Shown here one piece after another: positions 37,317 to 51,168 of a stretch of DNA of 64,000 nt (the first letter of the stretch is position 1; the number at the start of each line of letters is the position of its first letter). Both the position numbers and the translations under genes were made by a program. The stretch spans positions 22,116,864 to 22,180,863 of the forward strand of contig NW_020312903.1 in the NCBI RefSeq assembly GCF_003265705.1, read 5' to 3'. This stretch comes from Callorhinus ursinus. Its lineage: Eukaryota; Chordata; Mammalia; Carnivora; Otariidae. The notes beneath the pieces are model-generated. The model was not told the DNA's origin and did no database searches. It worked only from the letters and a program-made list of their open reading frames with translations.

Positions 37317-39139
37317 CTGAATATAAGAGGGAGAGTGAATTCAAATTATTCCTTGAAAATAAATATAAATAATGTTATCCTCATTCTGTTAAACATTCTA
37401 GAATCTGACCACATTAATTGTCAAAGGAAAACAGCTATATTATCACAATATCATACTACAGAATGGTGAGAAGCGTTATTTGTGTTGACCCAAAGGTAAC
37501 CAAATGTACATCACAGCATTGAAGAGAGGTGCCTCAAAAGAATTCACAGCTACCGCTTCTGAGTTTTGAGAAGAGCAACTGAGTTGATCTTTGTAATATA
37601 TCTGTCATATTCATCTAATGATCAAAGATGAAAAACTTTTTCCTCCGTGACATCATCTCTGCTAATTTTAGCTCCACATTTGATTGCTATATTCTACTTA
37701 AGTCTATATACAAAAATATACCCTTGCGTATCAGCTAAAGCAACAAATAAGCTCATAAATATGATGTTCTTGTTCATTTTGGTGAATTTCTTTGGTAAAG
37801 ATTACTCTGATTTCAAGGACATATTTACCCAAGTCCAAGGACATACAGAGGAAAAATAGGTTATTTAAAAGTAAATACCACTGCGGCCTTCTAGATCAAA
37901 AGACTCTTATCAAAAGGAATATAAGGTTACTAAGAGATGAATATTTGACATGGAGCACCATGCCATAGAACAGAAAGGATGAAACAGACAAATGGAATTG
38001 GGTTGACACTATTGGTGGTTCATTGAGAGAATGATTGTTTCCTTCCATTCCCAATGTCTCCATGGTCTATCTGTCAAAAAAGGAATGCATGTTTGAAGAG
38101 TTAATTCATTGCCATCAAAGTAAAAAACAAATAAATAAAAACCTGCCTATTTATCCTAAACAATGTAATATAGCCACAGAAGATTTCTTACCATTCTCTT
38201 ATCATCTCATGAAAATTCATGGAGATTCAGACATTCCTACCCTTATGCTTCAACAGTGTACATTTCCATCCTCTGCTATAAACATACATCTCATTCTATA
38301 CTTATTTGTTTCTTGTCCATTTTCCACAGTGGACCATGAGCTCCTTAAGAGCATTCATCTTCATGACCCGAACACCAATAAAAATATCTGGGATTTTTAG
38401 ATACTTATTTCTAGAAGCTTAGAAAGATGAAGTACACAGGTGGGGAGTTGGCAAAACTTATGTCAGCTTGACTCATTCTTCTAAGTAAAGGAGGAAGCAT
38501 GTTGTTTTGTTAGAGTGTGGAAATAAACAATGGAACAGTGACTTGAAGAGAGAAAACTTCTATTTTAGGAAATTTTTAATGAATAACATAAAAGTGAAAG
38601 AATTGAAAAGCAGCCACTTGGCTTTCATAGACTCAATTAATAGCCTAGGAGGCTGAGTAGAGATAACACAAACTGGGTGTAGTACAAAAATAAGGAATGG
38701 CAAATCATGCTAAAACTTCTGTCTGGGGAATCTAGAGTAGGCAGGAGAAATCGGGAAGCGAAGTAGGAATGACCATGATGGAGGAAAATACCAGGAAAAA
38801 TAATGTAAAGGCAGAGAAATATAATTTCAAATTTCAGATCAGAAAAGAACCCTTTACTAGTCTTTGTTAAGAAATGATTTAAAAAATGTGGCTCAATCAT
38901 TTTGGTGAGTCACCTCTCAAAGCATGCAAGGCTTCTAGGGTAATATTTAAATCTTTAAGAGCACTGAAGGGAAACAGAGAAAAAGCATGAAAATGGGAAA
39001 ACCAAAAGAGAATAATAAGGGAGACTAGAAAAGAATACATCAGATTTCTTTTAACAAAAATATATGTATATTTGCAATTTGAGATAAAATTTCGGTAATC
39101 AAATGTGTATTCATTTATAACTTGCTTCAGATTAAAATG

Positions 39140-39355
39140 GGGGTGCCTGGGTGGCTCAGCCAGTTAAGTGTCCAAATCTTGATTTTGGCTCAGGTCATGA
39201 TCTCAGGGTCACTGGATCAAGCCCCTTGGCTTAGCACAGAGTCTGCTTGGGACTCTTTCCTTCTCCCTCTGCCCCTCCCCCCATCACGGACTTACTCTCT
39301 CTCTCTCTCTCTCTCTCAAATAAATAAATAAATCTTTTTAAAAAATTAAAATTAA
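39140..39355 (+). mobile_element. Can-SINE, outer copy of a nested pair
   Basis: Head GGGGTGCCTGGGTGGCTCAG, CT array near 39294-39316, A-rich tail. Its TSD AGATTAAAATG is at 39129-39139 and 39574-39584, beyond the second SINE, so the second copy landed in this one's tail. Confidence 0.92.
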
Positions 39356-39556
39356 GGGACGCCTGGGTGGCTCAGTTGTTGGACATCTGCCTTCGGCTCA
39401 GGTCATGATCCCAGGGTCCTGGGATCGAGCCCCGCATCGGGCTCCCTGCCCGGCGGGAAGCCTGCTTCTCCCTCTCCCATTCCCCCCTGCTTGTGTTCCT
39501 GCTCTTGCTATCACTCTCTCTCTCTGTCAAATAGGTAAATAGATAAAATCTTTAAG
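39356..39556 (+). mobile_element. Can-SINE inserted in the tail of the previous one
   Basis: A complete copy. Perfect 14-bp TSD AAAATTAAAATTAA at 39342-39355 and 39557-39570. Confidence 0.92.
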
Positions 39557-39767
39557 AAAATTAAAATTAAAAAAGATTAAAATGTGGTTACCAAATATGA
39601 CTTCATCTGACAAAACCAATATATCACAATGAAACAAATATTAATACATTAAATTATTAAAACTGGGTTAAAACATAAAGCTTAGTGTAAAATTTTAAAG
39701 TTTAAAATGAGGTCAATACATCTGTGATTTTAGATGCTATGTAAAAACAAGACAAAAAATTTTTTTT

Positions 39768-39947
39768 AAAAATTTATCCATTTATTTGGAAGTGAGAGAG
39801 AGAGATCACAAGCAGGGGGTAAGGGCAAAGGAAGAAGCAGACTCCCTGCTGAGCAGAGAGCCCAAGGTGGGGCTCGATCCCAGGACCCTGAGATCATGAC
39901 CTGAGCCGAAGGCAGACGCTTAACCGACTGAGCCACCCAGGCACCCC
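39768..39947 (-). mobile_element. Can-SINE
   Basis: Reverse copy with GAGAGAGAGATCACAAGCAG and head ending GAGCCACCCAGGCACCCC. Flanks ACAAGACAAAAAA and ACAAAACAGAA look like a decayed TSD. Confidence 0.92.
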
Positions 39948-41342
39948 AACAAAACAGAATTTTAAATATAAAAAGCCATATTATTGATAATCTTATGGCT
40001 GAAAAATGTTAATTTATTTTAATTATATCTTCTTTAAACAGTTAGATTCCTAATACATTAGAAAACTTCGGTGATTACGAACATTATAGAAGTAAATAAT
40101 TTGTATTAAAATTTATAAATAGGTTTGGGTGATTCCAACAGCATAGGCAAAGAACAAGGAAGTTTTATAGATATCAGAGATCACATTTCCATCGTCTATC
40201 AAACCACAGATTATTCCAAAGAACTCTAGATGGTCCAGGTGGTCATGTGTTTAGTTTACATATGAAACTGCAGATCTGCAGTTATATATATTTTTGAAAA
40301 CATGGTGTAAAATATTGTCAACTAAAAATATTAGCACACAACACAAAATAATTTTTGGCTAATCTAAGAACAATAAATACCTTGATATTACCAGCAGTTT
40401 TGCAAGTTTTAATTAATTTTTTGGCTTCTTTTCCCAGTCAAGTAAATTACAATTAATTTAATAAATTGGTTATAATGATAAAGTATTAATTAGCATTGAG
40501 TTTTTATCTGATGACAAATTTCCACATTATATATTTTAAAACTTAGTATTTATTATTATGGTTTTGCAGTACAAATCTATCACTCATTTTTCTTAGATTT
40601 TAATTAATTTGTATCATTATGATTGCAATCTCCATGCTGGCACTAATAAGCAATATAGAAAGAGATAATATTCCACGATGCATAGTAAAATTGATATCTG
40701 ATTTTTCTGCATGTCAGACAATCTCCTTCATTTCCATTAAAATCACTTACTCTTTACTAAAAGCAGAGGAAAAAATGTGAGCTCATTGGTGATATAGAAA
40801 AATGTCAAAGTCGTGTAGATAATTCCTTTCCCTAAATACACTAGAAACTACCAACCTATTTTTTTATTAAAATTCCTCAAACTGCCCCAAAGTTACTATT
40901 TTATCAATTATAGACTCCCAAATGTGTAACATTAATGAACATTAACATACTGTATACAAGGATTAATGGAAAATGTTAAGTCCTGTAATAAATACATAAT
41001 CAAATATTATTTGACTCCCAATTCCTCAGTTAGGAAAACCATTCTATTGATGTGATATTTTTATAACCAGGATGATTACTGAAAGAAAAAAATTTTAGTA
41101 TAAATCTGTAATTTAAAATTAAATTATAAGATAATTTAAAGATAAACTCATATCTAAGAGCATAAATAGTCTTATTTTTTAAAAGACATTTTGTGGCTTA
41201 AAAAAAAAAAGAATAGTAACATCACTTAACAGTTAAATTTCTCATTAATGACCTTGCCATTATTTTATTAATATGAAGAGATAAATGCCCCATATTGAAA
41301 AAATTTCAAATAATTTTTCTTTAAAAATACATTTTATAAAGG

Positions 41343-41565
41343 GGTGCCTGGATGGCTCAGTCGGTTAAGAGACCAACTCTTGATTTCAGCTTAGGGGCTC
41401 AGGTCATGATCTCAGGGTCATGGGATCCAGCCCTGCAACTGGCTCTGCACTCAGCTCTCAGAGTCTGCTTGAGATTCTCTCTCTCGCACTGCCCTTCCCC
41501 TTGCTCACACTCTCTATCTCTAAATAAATAAATAGATAAATAAATAAAATCTTTTTTAAAAAGAT
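41343..41565 (+). mobile_element. Can-SINE
   Basis: Head GTGCCTGGATGGCTCAGTCG, tail TAAATAAATAAAATCTTTT. TSD TTTTATAAAGG at 41332-41342 and 41566-41576. Confidence 0.92.
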
Positions 41566-43166
41566 TTTTATAAAGGTTAAAATTAACCATTCTTGTGCGG
41601 TAATTTGGATTCTGGAGGATAAATTTATCTAAGTCATTTACATAGGTCTTCTATCTGCACTGTAAAATATGGTAGCTTCTAGCTATGTGTGGCTATTTAA
41701 ATTTTAAATTAGTTGAAATTTTAAAAAAGTAAAAATATCAATGTACATGGTAGGATTATCCCCTTGTCAAGAGTTCAATAGTCACATGTGGCCAGTACCT
41801 ACCATATTGCAGAACTGAGTTTTATTGGATAGTGCTGTCCTAGATTATGACAGACTAATAAATATATGGATAATGTTCTGATGATAGTAACATCATGGGA
41901 AGATGAATTTACTTCCAAACATATAATATGAAAATTTAAACACAATTATAATATGCAATATCCAGAGTAGGAAAGAAACAGTGGAGGGGATTAATGGGAA
42001 TGAAGCTTGTATACCTTTCCCCAATTCCATAAAAAATTGAGTAGAATCCAAGACTCAAATGAAGCTAAAAATTAAGCCAAGAGAAACAAAAAAAAGGTAA
42101 TATTGTTGAATAATTTTAGTTCTAAATAAAAAGGAAGCTGCATAGAAATGGATAAAAAAGCTAAAGATAAATTCTGATGAATTTTTAGGTAATAAATTAG
42201 GAAGAGAAGAAAACCAAAATGAGTATTTCTTTCAAGCTCCATAAACTACCAAACAAGTGAAAATTACTCTTCACTTGTTCCAAAAGAAGTTAAATAAAAA
42301 TAGATTATTTCAGCGATGACTCATCAACTCCTAGTTCACTGAACATCATTACTTTTGCCACCAGTGTCCCTGAGGTTATCTCCATTTTTCCTTCATTCTA
42401 TTTCCCTCCATTTGCTCCCCACTAGAATTCACTTTTTTTAAAATGTAAAGACACTAGCATTAGTATTACACATGCATTTGTCACTCTGTCAAGGACCTAC
42501 TAGCATTTTGTCCACCAATCCCTCCCTCAAGCACAACCAGAAAAGCTAGATAGAATGTAAAAAAGAAACATCTCTTTAAGTATCAGAGAACTACAAGGGT
42601 AATGAGCCCTGGAAGCATTAAGATCCCAAAGAAAAAAATGTACAAAGATGTCTGACACTGACGTGCTGCTTTTCTCCCTTTAGTATATATGCCAAAGCAA
42701 AGAGTGGTTGAAAAACCAAGAAACGGAACAAAAACTGAGAGGCTTAGAAAATGAACAGCAATTCCTGCCATCACAATCTCTTGGGAAAGGAAAACTGGAA
42801 TTCAAAAGACCCACAATGGAAAGGGGTGGGGTGTAAAACACTCAGGATTTCAGTTGAAATGCCTGAAGATTTATATCCCACCAACAGAGATAAACTGAAA
42901 AGGAACTAGCTGTCTCAAATACTGAAGTCTAGCGTCAAGTTAGCTAAATCCCTAACTGGATCAAAGTGATTTTCCTTTATGCTAATTGTGTGCCAAAATA
43001 AGAATTACTCTGTGGGACCTTAACAACTCCAGGGTATCAGAGTAACACACGATGGTCTATTAAGATAGAAGGCTTTATGACCAACATGCAAGGAAAAAAG
43101 AGACACCAAAAAAAAAAAAAAAAATCACAGAGAAAATCAGATATTCTTGTAATTAGACACAGACTT

Positions 43167-43361
43167 GGGGCGCCTGGGTGGCTCAGTTGGTTAAGCGACT
43201 GCCTTGGGCTCAGGTCATGATCCTGGAGTCTCTGGATCGATTCCCTCATCAGGCTCCCTGCCCAGCAGGGAGTCTGCTTCTCCCTCTGACCCTCACCCCT
43301 CTCATGTGCTTTCTCGCTCTCATTCTCTCTCTCTCAAATAAATAAAATCTTTAAAAAAAAA
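43167..43361 (+). mobile_element. Can-SINE
   Basis: A clean copy with perfect 13-bp TSD TAGACACAGACTT at 43154-43166 and 43362-43374, inserted in L1-like sequence. Confidence 0.94.
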
Positions 43362-43379
43362 TAGACACAGACTTTACAA

Positions 43380-44132
43380 TAATTCTGAATATGTCCATGA
43401 AATATTTGTATAACATCAGCCAAGAACTGGAAATTATAAGAATCGAATAGTATCTTTGAACTTAAAGATACAAAAATACAAACTTAGAAACTGAGAGAAA
43501 GTTTAGATACAACTGAACAGAGGATTCAAAACCTAAAATATAAGTTAAAAGAGAATAATCAAACTGCTACTGAAAAGCATAAAGGAGAAAAAAACATAGA
43601 ATCTATGAGATATAGATAATATGGTAAAAAGTTCTAACATGTGTCATTAAAGTATCAATGTCTAAGAAGGGAAAATTAGATAGAAGCAATATTTTAAGGG
43701 ATAATGGATGAAAGTTTCTAAAAATAATGAAAGCCATCAAGTCACAAATTTAAGGAGTTTGAATCAAATGAAATTGAATCCATAATTTACGGGGACCTGG
43801 GTGAAATAGATAAAGAAGATCAAGAGTACACTTATCATGATGAACACTGAGAAATGTATACAATTGTTGAATCACCTATATTGTAAACCTGAAACTAATG
43901 TAACACTGTATGTTAAGTATACTTTGATAGAAAAAATAAAAAATAAAATTTCTTAAAGTAAATTGAAGAAAAGATGTATCTTTCACACAATAAACAAAAG
44001 AGCATTAATGAGATAAATTAAAGACCTAAATAAATTAAGAGATATACTATGATTATGAATTGAAGTCCTAATATTAACATGTCAGTTTTTATCATATCAA
44101 TCTATAAATTCAAAGTAATCTCAAAGTTCTAG

Positions 44133-44172
<40 letters not shown>

Positions 44173-44910
44173 ATGTGTAAACTGATAGGCTAATACTAAA
44201 ACATGTATGGAAATACAATGGGCCAAGATTAAAAGCAAAGAACAAATGGATGTACTGCTATTGTTACTACTATTGCATATCAAGATGTGTTATATAAATC
44301 TATAGTGACAAAGACAATGTGAGAGCAGCACAAATATAGGCAATTATGCCAATCAATGAAACAGAACTGAAGCAAGAAAAAAAAGTATTTGTGGACACCT
44401 TTAGGACAAAAGTAGTATACAGAGCAGTTGGAAAGGATGGCCATTTAAATGAATGAAACTTGATTAATTGGATACATATAAGGGGAAAAAAATGGACCTT
44501 GACCCCTTACCTCATTGCATACACAAAAATCAAACCAGGTAGATTATATGAAAGGTAAAACAATAAAGCTTCTAGAAAAATGACACGGAGGAATAACTTC
44601 CGACCTTCGAATAGGTAAAATGTCTTATGTAGGATTTTAAAAAGCAAGAACATACAGGAAAAAAATATTGATGAAAAGGCATATCTCTTTATCAAAAGTC
44701 ATCACTAAGTGAAAGAGAAATTGAAATCAGAAGGTGAATATTATTTGTAATACATGTAGTCAATAAAGAACTTGGATCAGAAGAATATGAAAAGTCCTAC
44801 TCAACAAGAAAAACAAAATTAAAATGTGCCAAAGATTTGGATAAACATTTCACAAAACAGAATCTTCAAATGGCCAATGAAATATGAAAAAGCAGTAAGC
44901 TTTAAAATAC
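43380..44910 (+). mobile_element. Old L1 relics with a younger L1 3' end at 43795-43945
   Basis: 43380-43790 resembles an L1 5'/ORF1 area. 44040-44910 resembles late ORF2, with AAATGGATGTACTGC, ATAAAGCTTCTAGAAAAATG and GATTTGGATAAACATTTCAC. In between, 43795-43945 reads like a carnivore L1 3' UTR end (GAAACTAATGTAACACTGTATGTTAAG is split across it) with an A-rich tail. A TG array lies at 44136-44166. Confidence 0.5.
44136..44166. repeat. TG microsatellite
   Basis: About 15 TG units. Confidence 0.95.
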
Positions 44911-45899
44911 AATAAGTGAGAGATGTAATATTTTTCTATCTTGTATAAATTATTAAAACTTTACTTCACTTCTTCAATAATGGCTTTAAATTATTTATGT
45001 TTCTGATTCAACTACCATGGTGATAATTGGCAACTAAGTTTTAAAAAAGATTCAATAACGAAAGCTGGATATCTGAATTGCTCATCCACAATCCATCACA
45101 TACCCAAAGACAGCCAACGTATGGTCATTGTCACTGTGAGACTCAGAGGACCACATACGTGGAGCAGTGAGCCAGATGTAGGATATCTCTGAAAGCTTTT
45201 GAAAAAGAAGGATTGATAACTTTCTGAAGAAATTTTGTCTTTGCGTGTAGGTTTTCTTAATTCTTTTAAATTTTAGTAGTGGTGGTCACTGAAGTAGCGA
45301 AGTTATTTATTTAGGTGATGGCAGCCATGTTAGACCAAATGAAGAGAGTAGCAAAGCGTGTACACTTGCGTACCCTCACCCACCTCTCCCACTTATGAAT
45401 ATGCACCCATAGTATGACATCCTTGATTTTCTGAAGTGGTTCATAGATTTCATGTCAAATGAGCACATAAACAAAATGGGAAGAATTTTTCATTATGATA
45501 TTTTTAACTTCCCTGAGAAACAGGACAAGAGTAGATGATAATATAGTGGACTTATTATGTGCACACTGCCCAGTTTTATGCATAATTCCTAGTTTTATCA
45601 TTGTCATATTTATGTCACTTAGAAAATAAAATATTATTGACTCAACTGAATTCTCTCCAAACCCTACTTAAATCTCATTTCTCTTCACCATCCCACTAGG
45701 CACACTGCCTCAGAGGTAACCAGCATTACTCAGAGGTTTTTAGTCCCATGCATTTATTTATTTTTTTTGCCTGTTTGCATATACATAAACAAGACAATAT
45801 GGTTTTCATAATTTTTCAAATTTCTCTTACTATATGTAAGAGAAACACAATCAGTTTTCACTTGCTTTTTATACTCAAAAGCATTATGCCTTTTGACAT

Positions 45900-47160
45900 T
45901 TATTCATGCTAATACCTGAAGTTCTGGTTGATTTCCACTTCTAAACATCCTGTTGAATTAATACACCATAGTACATAATTTATTTTCCATTACGTGGAAT
46001 GGAAAATTACTATTTTTTTAATTTTATTTATTTATTTTTTTACTATTCATGTAATTGCTTATATTTTGTTTTGTTTTAAAACAACCCTGTTAAGAACCTT
46101 CAAGTACATGGTTTGTCGTTCGCACTTGTGAGTTTCTCATTCTCATCCCTCCATATTAATACGGGGTTGGTCATGGGGCATAGTGAATGCATGGAGCAAC
46201 TGATATTACTAGATATTTCCACTCTACACTTTCCATAGTAGTGTAAAAACCATTCTGCTGCTTTATAACCTGCAAGCAAGCATTACTGTTAGATATTTTA
46301 ACTTTTTGCCTGTATGATGGGAGGAAAATGTTATTTCTCTGTTTATTAGTGAGATTAAAGTTCTTTCAATGTTTTAGACTACCCTCGTCTTCTCCATGAA
46401 CTAACTGTCCATATCCTTTGCCCATTTGTCTACTGGATTGTGTCTTTTCTTATTGATTTGTAGAAGTTCTTTATATCTTCTGTACACTAGTTGTTTAATG
46501 GTTATATACGTTGCAAATATCTTCTCTGGGTGAATAATTCATCATTTAAGTTTGTTTATTCTTTTGGTGGGCGATTATTCCTTTTAGTGTAGTAAATTTC
46601 ATCAGTATTTTCTTTTTCTTTTATTTTATTTATTTATTTGACAGAGAGAGACACAGCGAGAGAGGGAACACAAGCAGGGGGAGCGGGAGAGGGAGAAGCA
46701 GGCCTCCTGCGGAGCAGGGAGCCCAATGCGGGGCTCGATCCCAGGACCCTGGGACCATGACCTGAGCCGAAGGCAGATGCTTAACGACTGAGCCACCTGG
46801 CGCCCCTCATCAGTATTTTCTTTAGTGATTTGTGATTTATGCTTTACATGGTCATTCCCTACTAAAAAATATATTAAAATATTTATCCATTTTCTTCTGA
46901 AAGTATTAATTCTTTGTTTTACAATTTTAGGGCCTTGAATCCAGCTGAAATTTATTTTTGTGTAGAGTATACGGTAGGGAACTCAATTTTTCTACACCTA
47001 TATAGCCAGTACCAATTTATTTAAGGGTCTATCCTCCTTCCACTTATCTGTTAAGCTACCTCCTCTGTAAATCAGGTTTCCACAGCAGTGCGATCCTTTA
47101 TTCAACTTCATTAGTGTGTTTGTTGATCCCTGCTCTTATATCAGTGTCTTAAGTAGAAGA
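45900..47160 (-). mobile_element. Old L1, antisense, split by a SINE
   Basis: Reverse-complement late-ORF2 phrases: CCTTTGCCCATTTGTCTACT, ATTGATTTGTAGAAGTTCTT, TTGTGTAGAGTATACGGTAGG, all in antisense order. Interrupted at 46616-46806. Confidence 0.6.
46616..46806 (-). mobile_element. Can-SINE
   Basis: A clean reverse copy with perfect 17-bp TSD TCATCAGTATTTTCTTT at 46599-46615 and 46807-46823. It splits an old antisense L1. Confidence 0.94.
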
Positions 47161-47869
47161 AAAAGAGGTTCTTTGCTGTTCTTTTTATCTCTTGCTCCCT
47201 CTCCTATGTTCACCTTCTCTGTCCAATAGGTTTGTGGGTGATGCAACTATTATCCCCCAGCAATGTCACAGTGATGGTCCAGAATTATTACGACCACACA
47301 GTGATACTCAGGATATCATAGATCCTATTCTAGGACAGCAGGTGGGAGGTTTAATTCAGTCTCCAGTTGCTGGGCTGTTCTCTGTCTCATTCAGACCTCT
47401 AGACCAAAGCTGGCTCTAAGTCCCAGTCCCAGAAAACACCCTCTCACCATTATTATCAATCTCCTGTTTCAAGTGTGAGGTGCAATGCCCCTGAGCTGAC
47501 TCTGACCCCAAGTCAAAAGAGGGGAATACTGAGCCTCTACTCCGCCGCCAAAGCCTGCTTGCACACCTGCCAAACCTCTGGCTTCGGCCCCGCCTACTAC
47601 TTTGCAGATCGATTCTATTTCCAATCCGCAGATATGTTTATTTCTGAGCTCATCTCTGGTGCTCTGCTTTTTCTTTTTTGCATTATCCCTCATTATTATG
47701 CAACTGCAAAAGAAGGGCTGCATCTGAGTATTAGGGACTTTGATACCTTGAATGGAAGTAGCAGAAGTGAATTTTTCTAACTTGATTGAGATTGAACTAG
47801 CAGATCATGGGAAAATAAATCACCATGATGTGAGGAAGAAGAGCAGTATATTAGAAAGCAAAATAATAA

Positions 47870-49070
47870 TAATGGTAAGAGCGATGACAGTCTATGTTAT
47901 GCAGTGTTCCAAGTGTTTTACATGGATAATATGCCTTTTAATTTCATTATATTCTTGTAATATTACTATACTTATGTTCTGGAAGAAGGAGGAGGAGGGA
48001 GAGCAAAAAAAGAAAAACAGCAAAAACAACAGAGAGGCTATGTAATTTTCTTGAGGTCACACAACCGGTAAATGGCAGACTTGAACCCAGTGTGTCTAAC
48101 ACCAGAGCAAGAATCTTAACTATAGTACATGGTACTGCCTCATCCCAGCTTTGCTGCAGGGTAGCTCTGTAGTCCTGGGCATGTCACTTCACCTCTTTGT
48201 GACAACAGCTTCTCAATTATCAAATGAGATGTTGGTGCTAGATGACCTCTAATTTGTTCTTCTGACTTCTAATCGTCTATGATAAAAAGAATTTATAGTT
48301 CTGCTTAGTTCCCTATTTTAGAATGCCTTCTGAAATTTGCTTTGGGGAGGGAAATCTTTGAAAATCTCCAAATTTATTTTAAAACAATCTTTAATGAGAT
48401 ATGTAACACATCTGAAAAACACATTTTCATCATTTGAAATGTCCTATAAGAGAAGAGAGAAAGCAAGCTCTGCAGATCAATCATGAGCCTGCAATTATAA
48501 TACCTGGTGAATGTCAGTTCACCAAGTAAGTAGGAAATGTCTTGAACATAAATATAAAACGAAAGGTATAGTTGTGTGAAAAGACTTGAGTCCTGGTCTT
48601 TATTCTGTCTTTAACCCAAACTTAACTTTTCTGGACTCTGGTTTCCTTGTTTTTAAAATCAGATAGTTGGATTTTTGAGGTCCCTTCTAACATCCCATTA
48701 GTTCACAAGTCAGAATCTATTACAGAAGTTCAGTGAAGCTATTATTTGAATAGGCTAGAAATATATAAGAAGTAAAAGCTACTTTTATCCCATGAATGAC
48801 AAAAATCTCTGGATCAAGTGAGTTTCTTAATTTATCTCTCATAAGGAAAATACGTCTGTGTGAAGAATGTGGGCCCTTTTCAGATTGTCTGAGTTAGTTT
48901 CTTTCCAAAGAGTTTCTTAAACTTTCTGGTCCTAACACTACTCATTTGTAAAATGAGGATAATCACAATTCCTACTTATTGTGATAACTGAATAAGAGAA
49001 ACTTAAACTGCTTATACCTGGAGCATAGTAGGTAATCAGCAAATGTTTGCATTTATTAATGGTAGTGATT
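47870..49070. repeat. Cluster of MIR relics
   Basis: Four relics: one reverse at 47870-48145 (GGTCACACAACCGGTAAATGG) and three forward at 48150-48290, 48585-48715 and 48895-49070 (ACTCATTTGTAAAATGAGGA; GCATAGTAGGTAATCAGCAA). Confidence 0.55.
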
Positions 49071-50596
49071 GGAAGAATTGAGGGTGTCCGAAGCATCTAC
49101 GTCATTAAATATCTATTAAAAACATATGTGCCCACCATCACAAATAACTTAGGTGCCTAAAGACAGAAGGGCATTCTCAGAGGGAACTGAAGTGCAATTT
49201 CTCTTACACTAAAATCTCATGCTCCATATTAGTATTAGTTTGAAAAAAAGGTTATGATTTAATAGGCATTCAGTACTACTGGATGCTTTCTACGTTAATA
49301 CAATTAGAAATGGTTCCTGCCTTCAAAGTAACGGATAACATCTAAAACCCATGTACAACTGGGAAAAGAAGATGATATAGCAAATAAGAGACCTTCCTTG
49401 GCTTGCAGGTCACACAACGTCACACCCTGCAATCAGAATGCATTTGTTAGGAAAGAGACGGTGCAAAGAACTACAATCACGGTTTCTTCAAAATTTCCCG
49501 GAACTGTCTAAGCCATGGAGAGGCTGTACAGAGCCTAAGATGTTCTTACCAAAATCCACTTTTCTATCCTTTTGCCTGAAATGGAGAAAATACAATTGAA
49601 AGGTAGTAAATGAAGGGACAAACCGAGGGTGAGTAGAAATACTGTAATGGAAGGTTCATTTTATGAACACTTTTATTTTAATGAGTGTATTCTTTAGATT
49701 ATGGGTAAAATTTTATGTAAATCCAGATCTAACTTCTCATAAAACAGAAAAACGGAAGGACAAGAACCAAAAACAAAACCACTGACTGCCCAAAGCTTCT
49801 TGCTCCCACCTGCAATCGGTATATGATATCTATTTTGACTCCTTCTTTGGGTTTTAACAACATAAAATTCCTAATACTTGGCATTTAACTTAAAAAAATT
49901 CAAAACAATCATTCAAAGCCATTTTTTTTGACTTGAAGAAACTACAAAATTCTCCTTTTAGTTGATGAGAGCAGGGACCAATTTCAAACAAGTTCAAAAA
50001 GAACTGATGCTGGAAACTGCCTTGAAGATACAAATTGCTATATTTATCTTCAAATATACATATCATTAAACTGAAATGGATGTCAATAAGCCAGTAAAAA
50101 ATATTCAAACTATTCAGAGCCTATTATTACAAAACAACAGAAAAACAATTTCCTCCATTCTTTCAACAACACCAACTGGGACCATAATTTTCACATTTGA
50201 TCTCTATATATGAGATCAAATAATATTTTCCTTCTATTTACAATATTATTCTATTTTCAAAAGACAGTCAGATACTATTATATATGTATAAATGCATTTT
50301 AAGCCATAGTCAGCATTTTACTTTAAGGAAAATGTAAGCACGGTGGTTTAAAAAAGAGAAATATTTTGGTAAGATCTGAACTGAAATAAACACAATATGG
50401 TATTAAAAAATATTCATAGTATAGTTAAAATTCTAACTAATTCAAAGCTATGTTTAGAACAGTCATTCTTGATAACATCCAGAATCTTCTGGCTCTTTCC
50501 ACAGAGGTATCGCAGTGCCAAAAAAATATATAATGTTCAGTTATTCATTCTGATTGCAGTTTTTAATGTAATTTGCCCTGTGCATCCCAAGTTCAC

Positions 50597-50748
50597 CTTG
50601 TCAGAGAGTACTGCTTCCCCAAGGCTGCCCCAGGGTCCTGTTGACGGATGGCTCTAATTGCAGTCGGCGCTGTAAACAAGGCAGCTACTCCATGCTCCGC
50701 GAGCACGCGGAAATAAGCACCAGCATCTGGTGTTCCCACAGGCTTCCC
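50597..50748 (-). CDS. ACSS3: ACSS3 internal exon (GKPVGTPDAG...SLTR)
   Basis: Coding exon of mitochondrial short-chain acyl-CoA synthetase ACSS3, an AMP-forming enzyme that activates short-chain acids, propionate in particular, to the CoA thioester (known for the family). The minus strand reads open for 152 nt, starting in phase 0 with GKPVGTPDAGAYFRVL and ending YSLT plus two bases of an Arg codon, which the next exon completes. The acceptor is ...CTTGTAG before GGGAAG; the donor is CAAG before gtgaac, whose +5 base is A rather than G. The stretch ALFTAPTAIRAI belongs to the N-terminal adenylating domain of acetyl-CoA synthetase relatives. It is the most 5' exon seen; the exon encoding the preceding segment was not found up to 64000 and should lie outside. 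I identify the gene from recognising the protein, not from a search. Probably about exon 8 of 16 (inference). Confidence 0.95.
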
Positions 50749-51168
50749 CTACAAGGAGATTCATTTAAAATGTCACTGGGTAAAAGGTCTCATATTTCAT
50801 TGACAGTTCAATACTTATACATTTAACACAGCGGTATTAATAAAATGGGGTGCTCAACAAATCTTGGTTTTAAAATATCCCCGTTTTCTATCATAAATAA
50901 AACAAACCCAATGCCCAGGCTTCAGAGAGGCCATTTGCTCCATTACATCATCCTAAAAGCTTTTCAAATTGCAATTGTTCCTTTCTTCAGTTTCAAGAGA
51001 TAAAGGACAGGAAATATATATCACATTCAATTTAATAATATAAAACAGTCTTCCGTTAGCCTAGAAATTAAATACCTTGTTTTGGGTGGTAGACTAAATG
51101 ACAAATATGATTGCTATGAATTTCTAACTTGAACACTTTTTCATAATTACTTTTAAAAGTAACAATAA

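Larger units (their letters stand above)
37317..50596 (-). other. ACSS3: ACSS3 intron
   Basis: A 13.3-kb intron. It holds Can-SINEs at 39140-39574 (nested pair), 39768-39947, 41343-41565, 43167-43361 and 46616-46806. It also holds old L1 at 43380-44910 and 45900-47160 and a run of MIR relics at 47870-49070. The stretches 37330-39120, 39960-41330 and 41600-43150 are AT-rich with nothing recognised. 47160-47760 is relatively GC-rich and unexplained. Confidence 0.9.

Noticed and set aside
47192..47780. Possible small gene or processed pseudogene
   Set aside because: Three overlapping frames of similar length on both strands, no recognised protein, no poly(A) tail or TSD seen; kept only as a low-interest finding.
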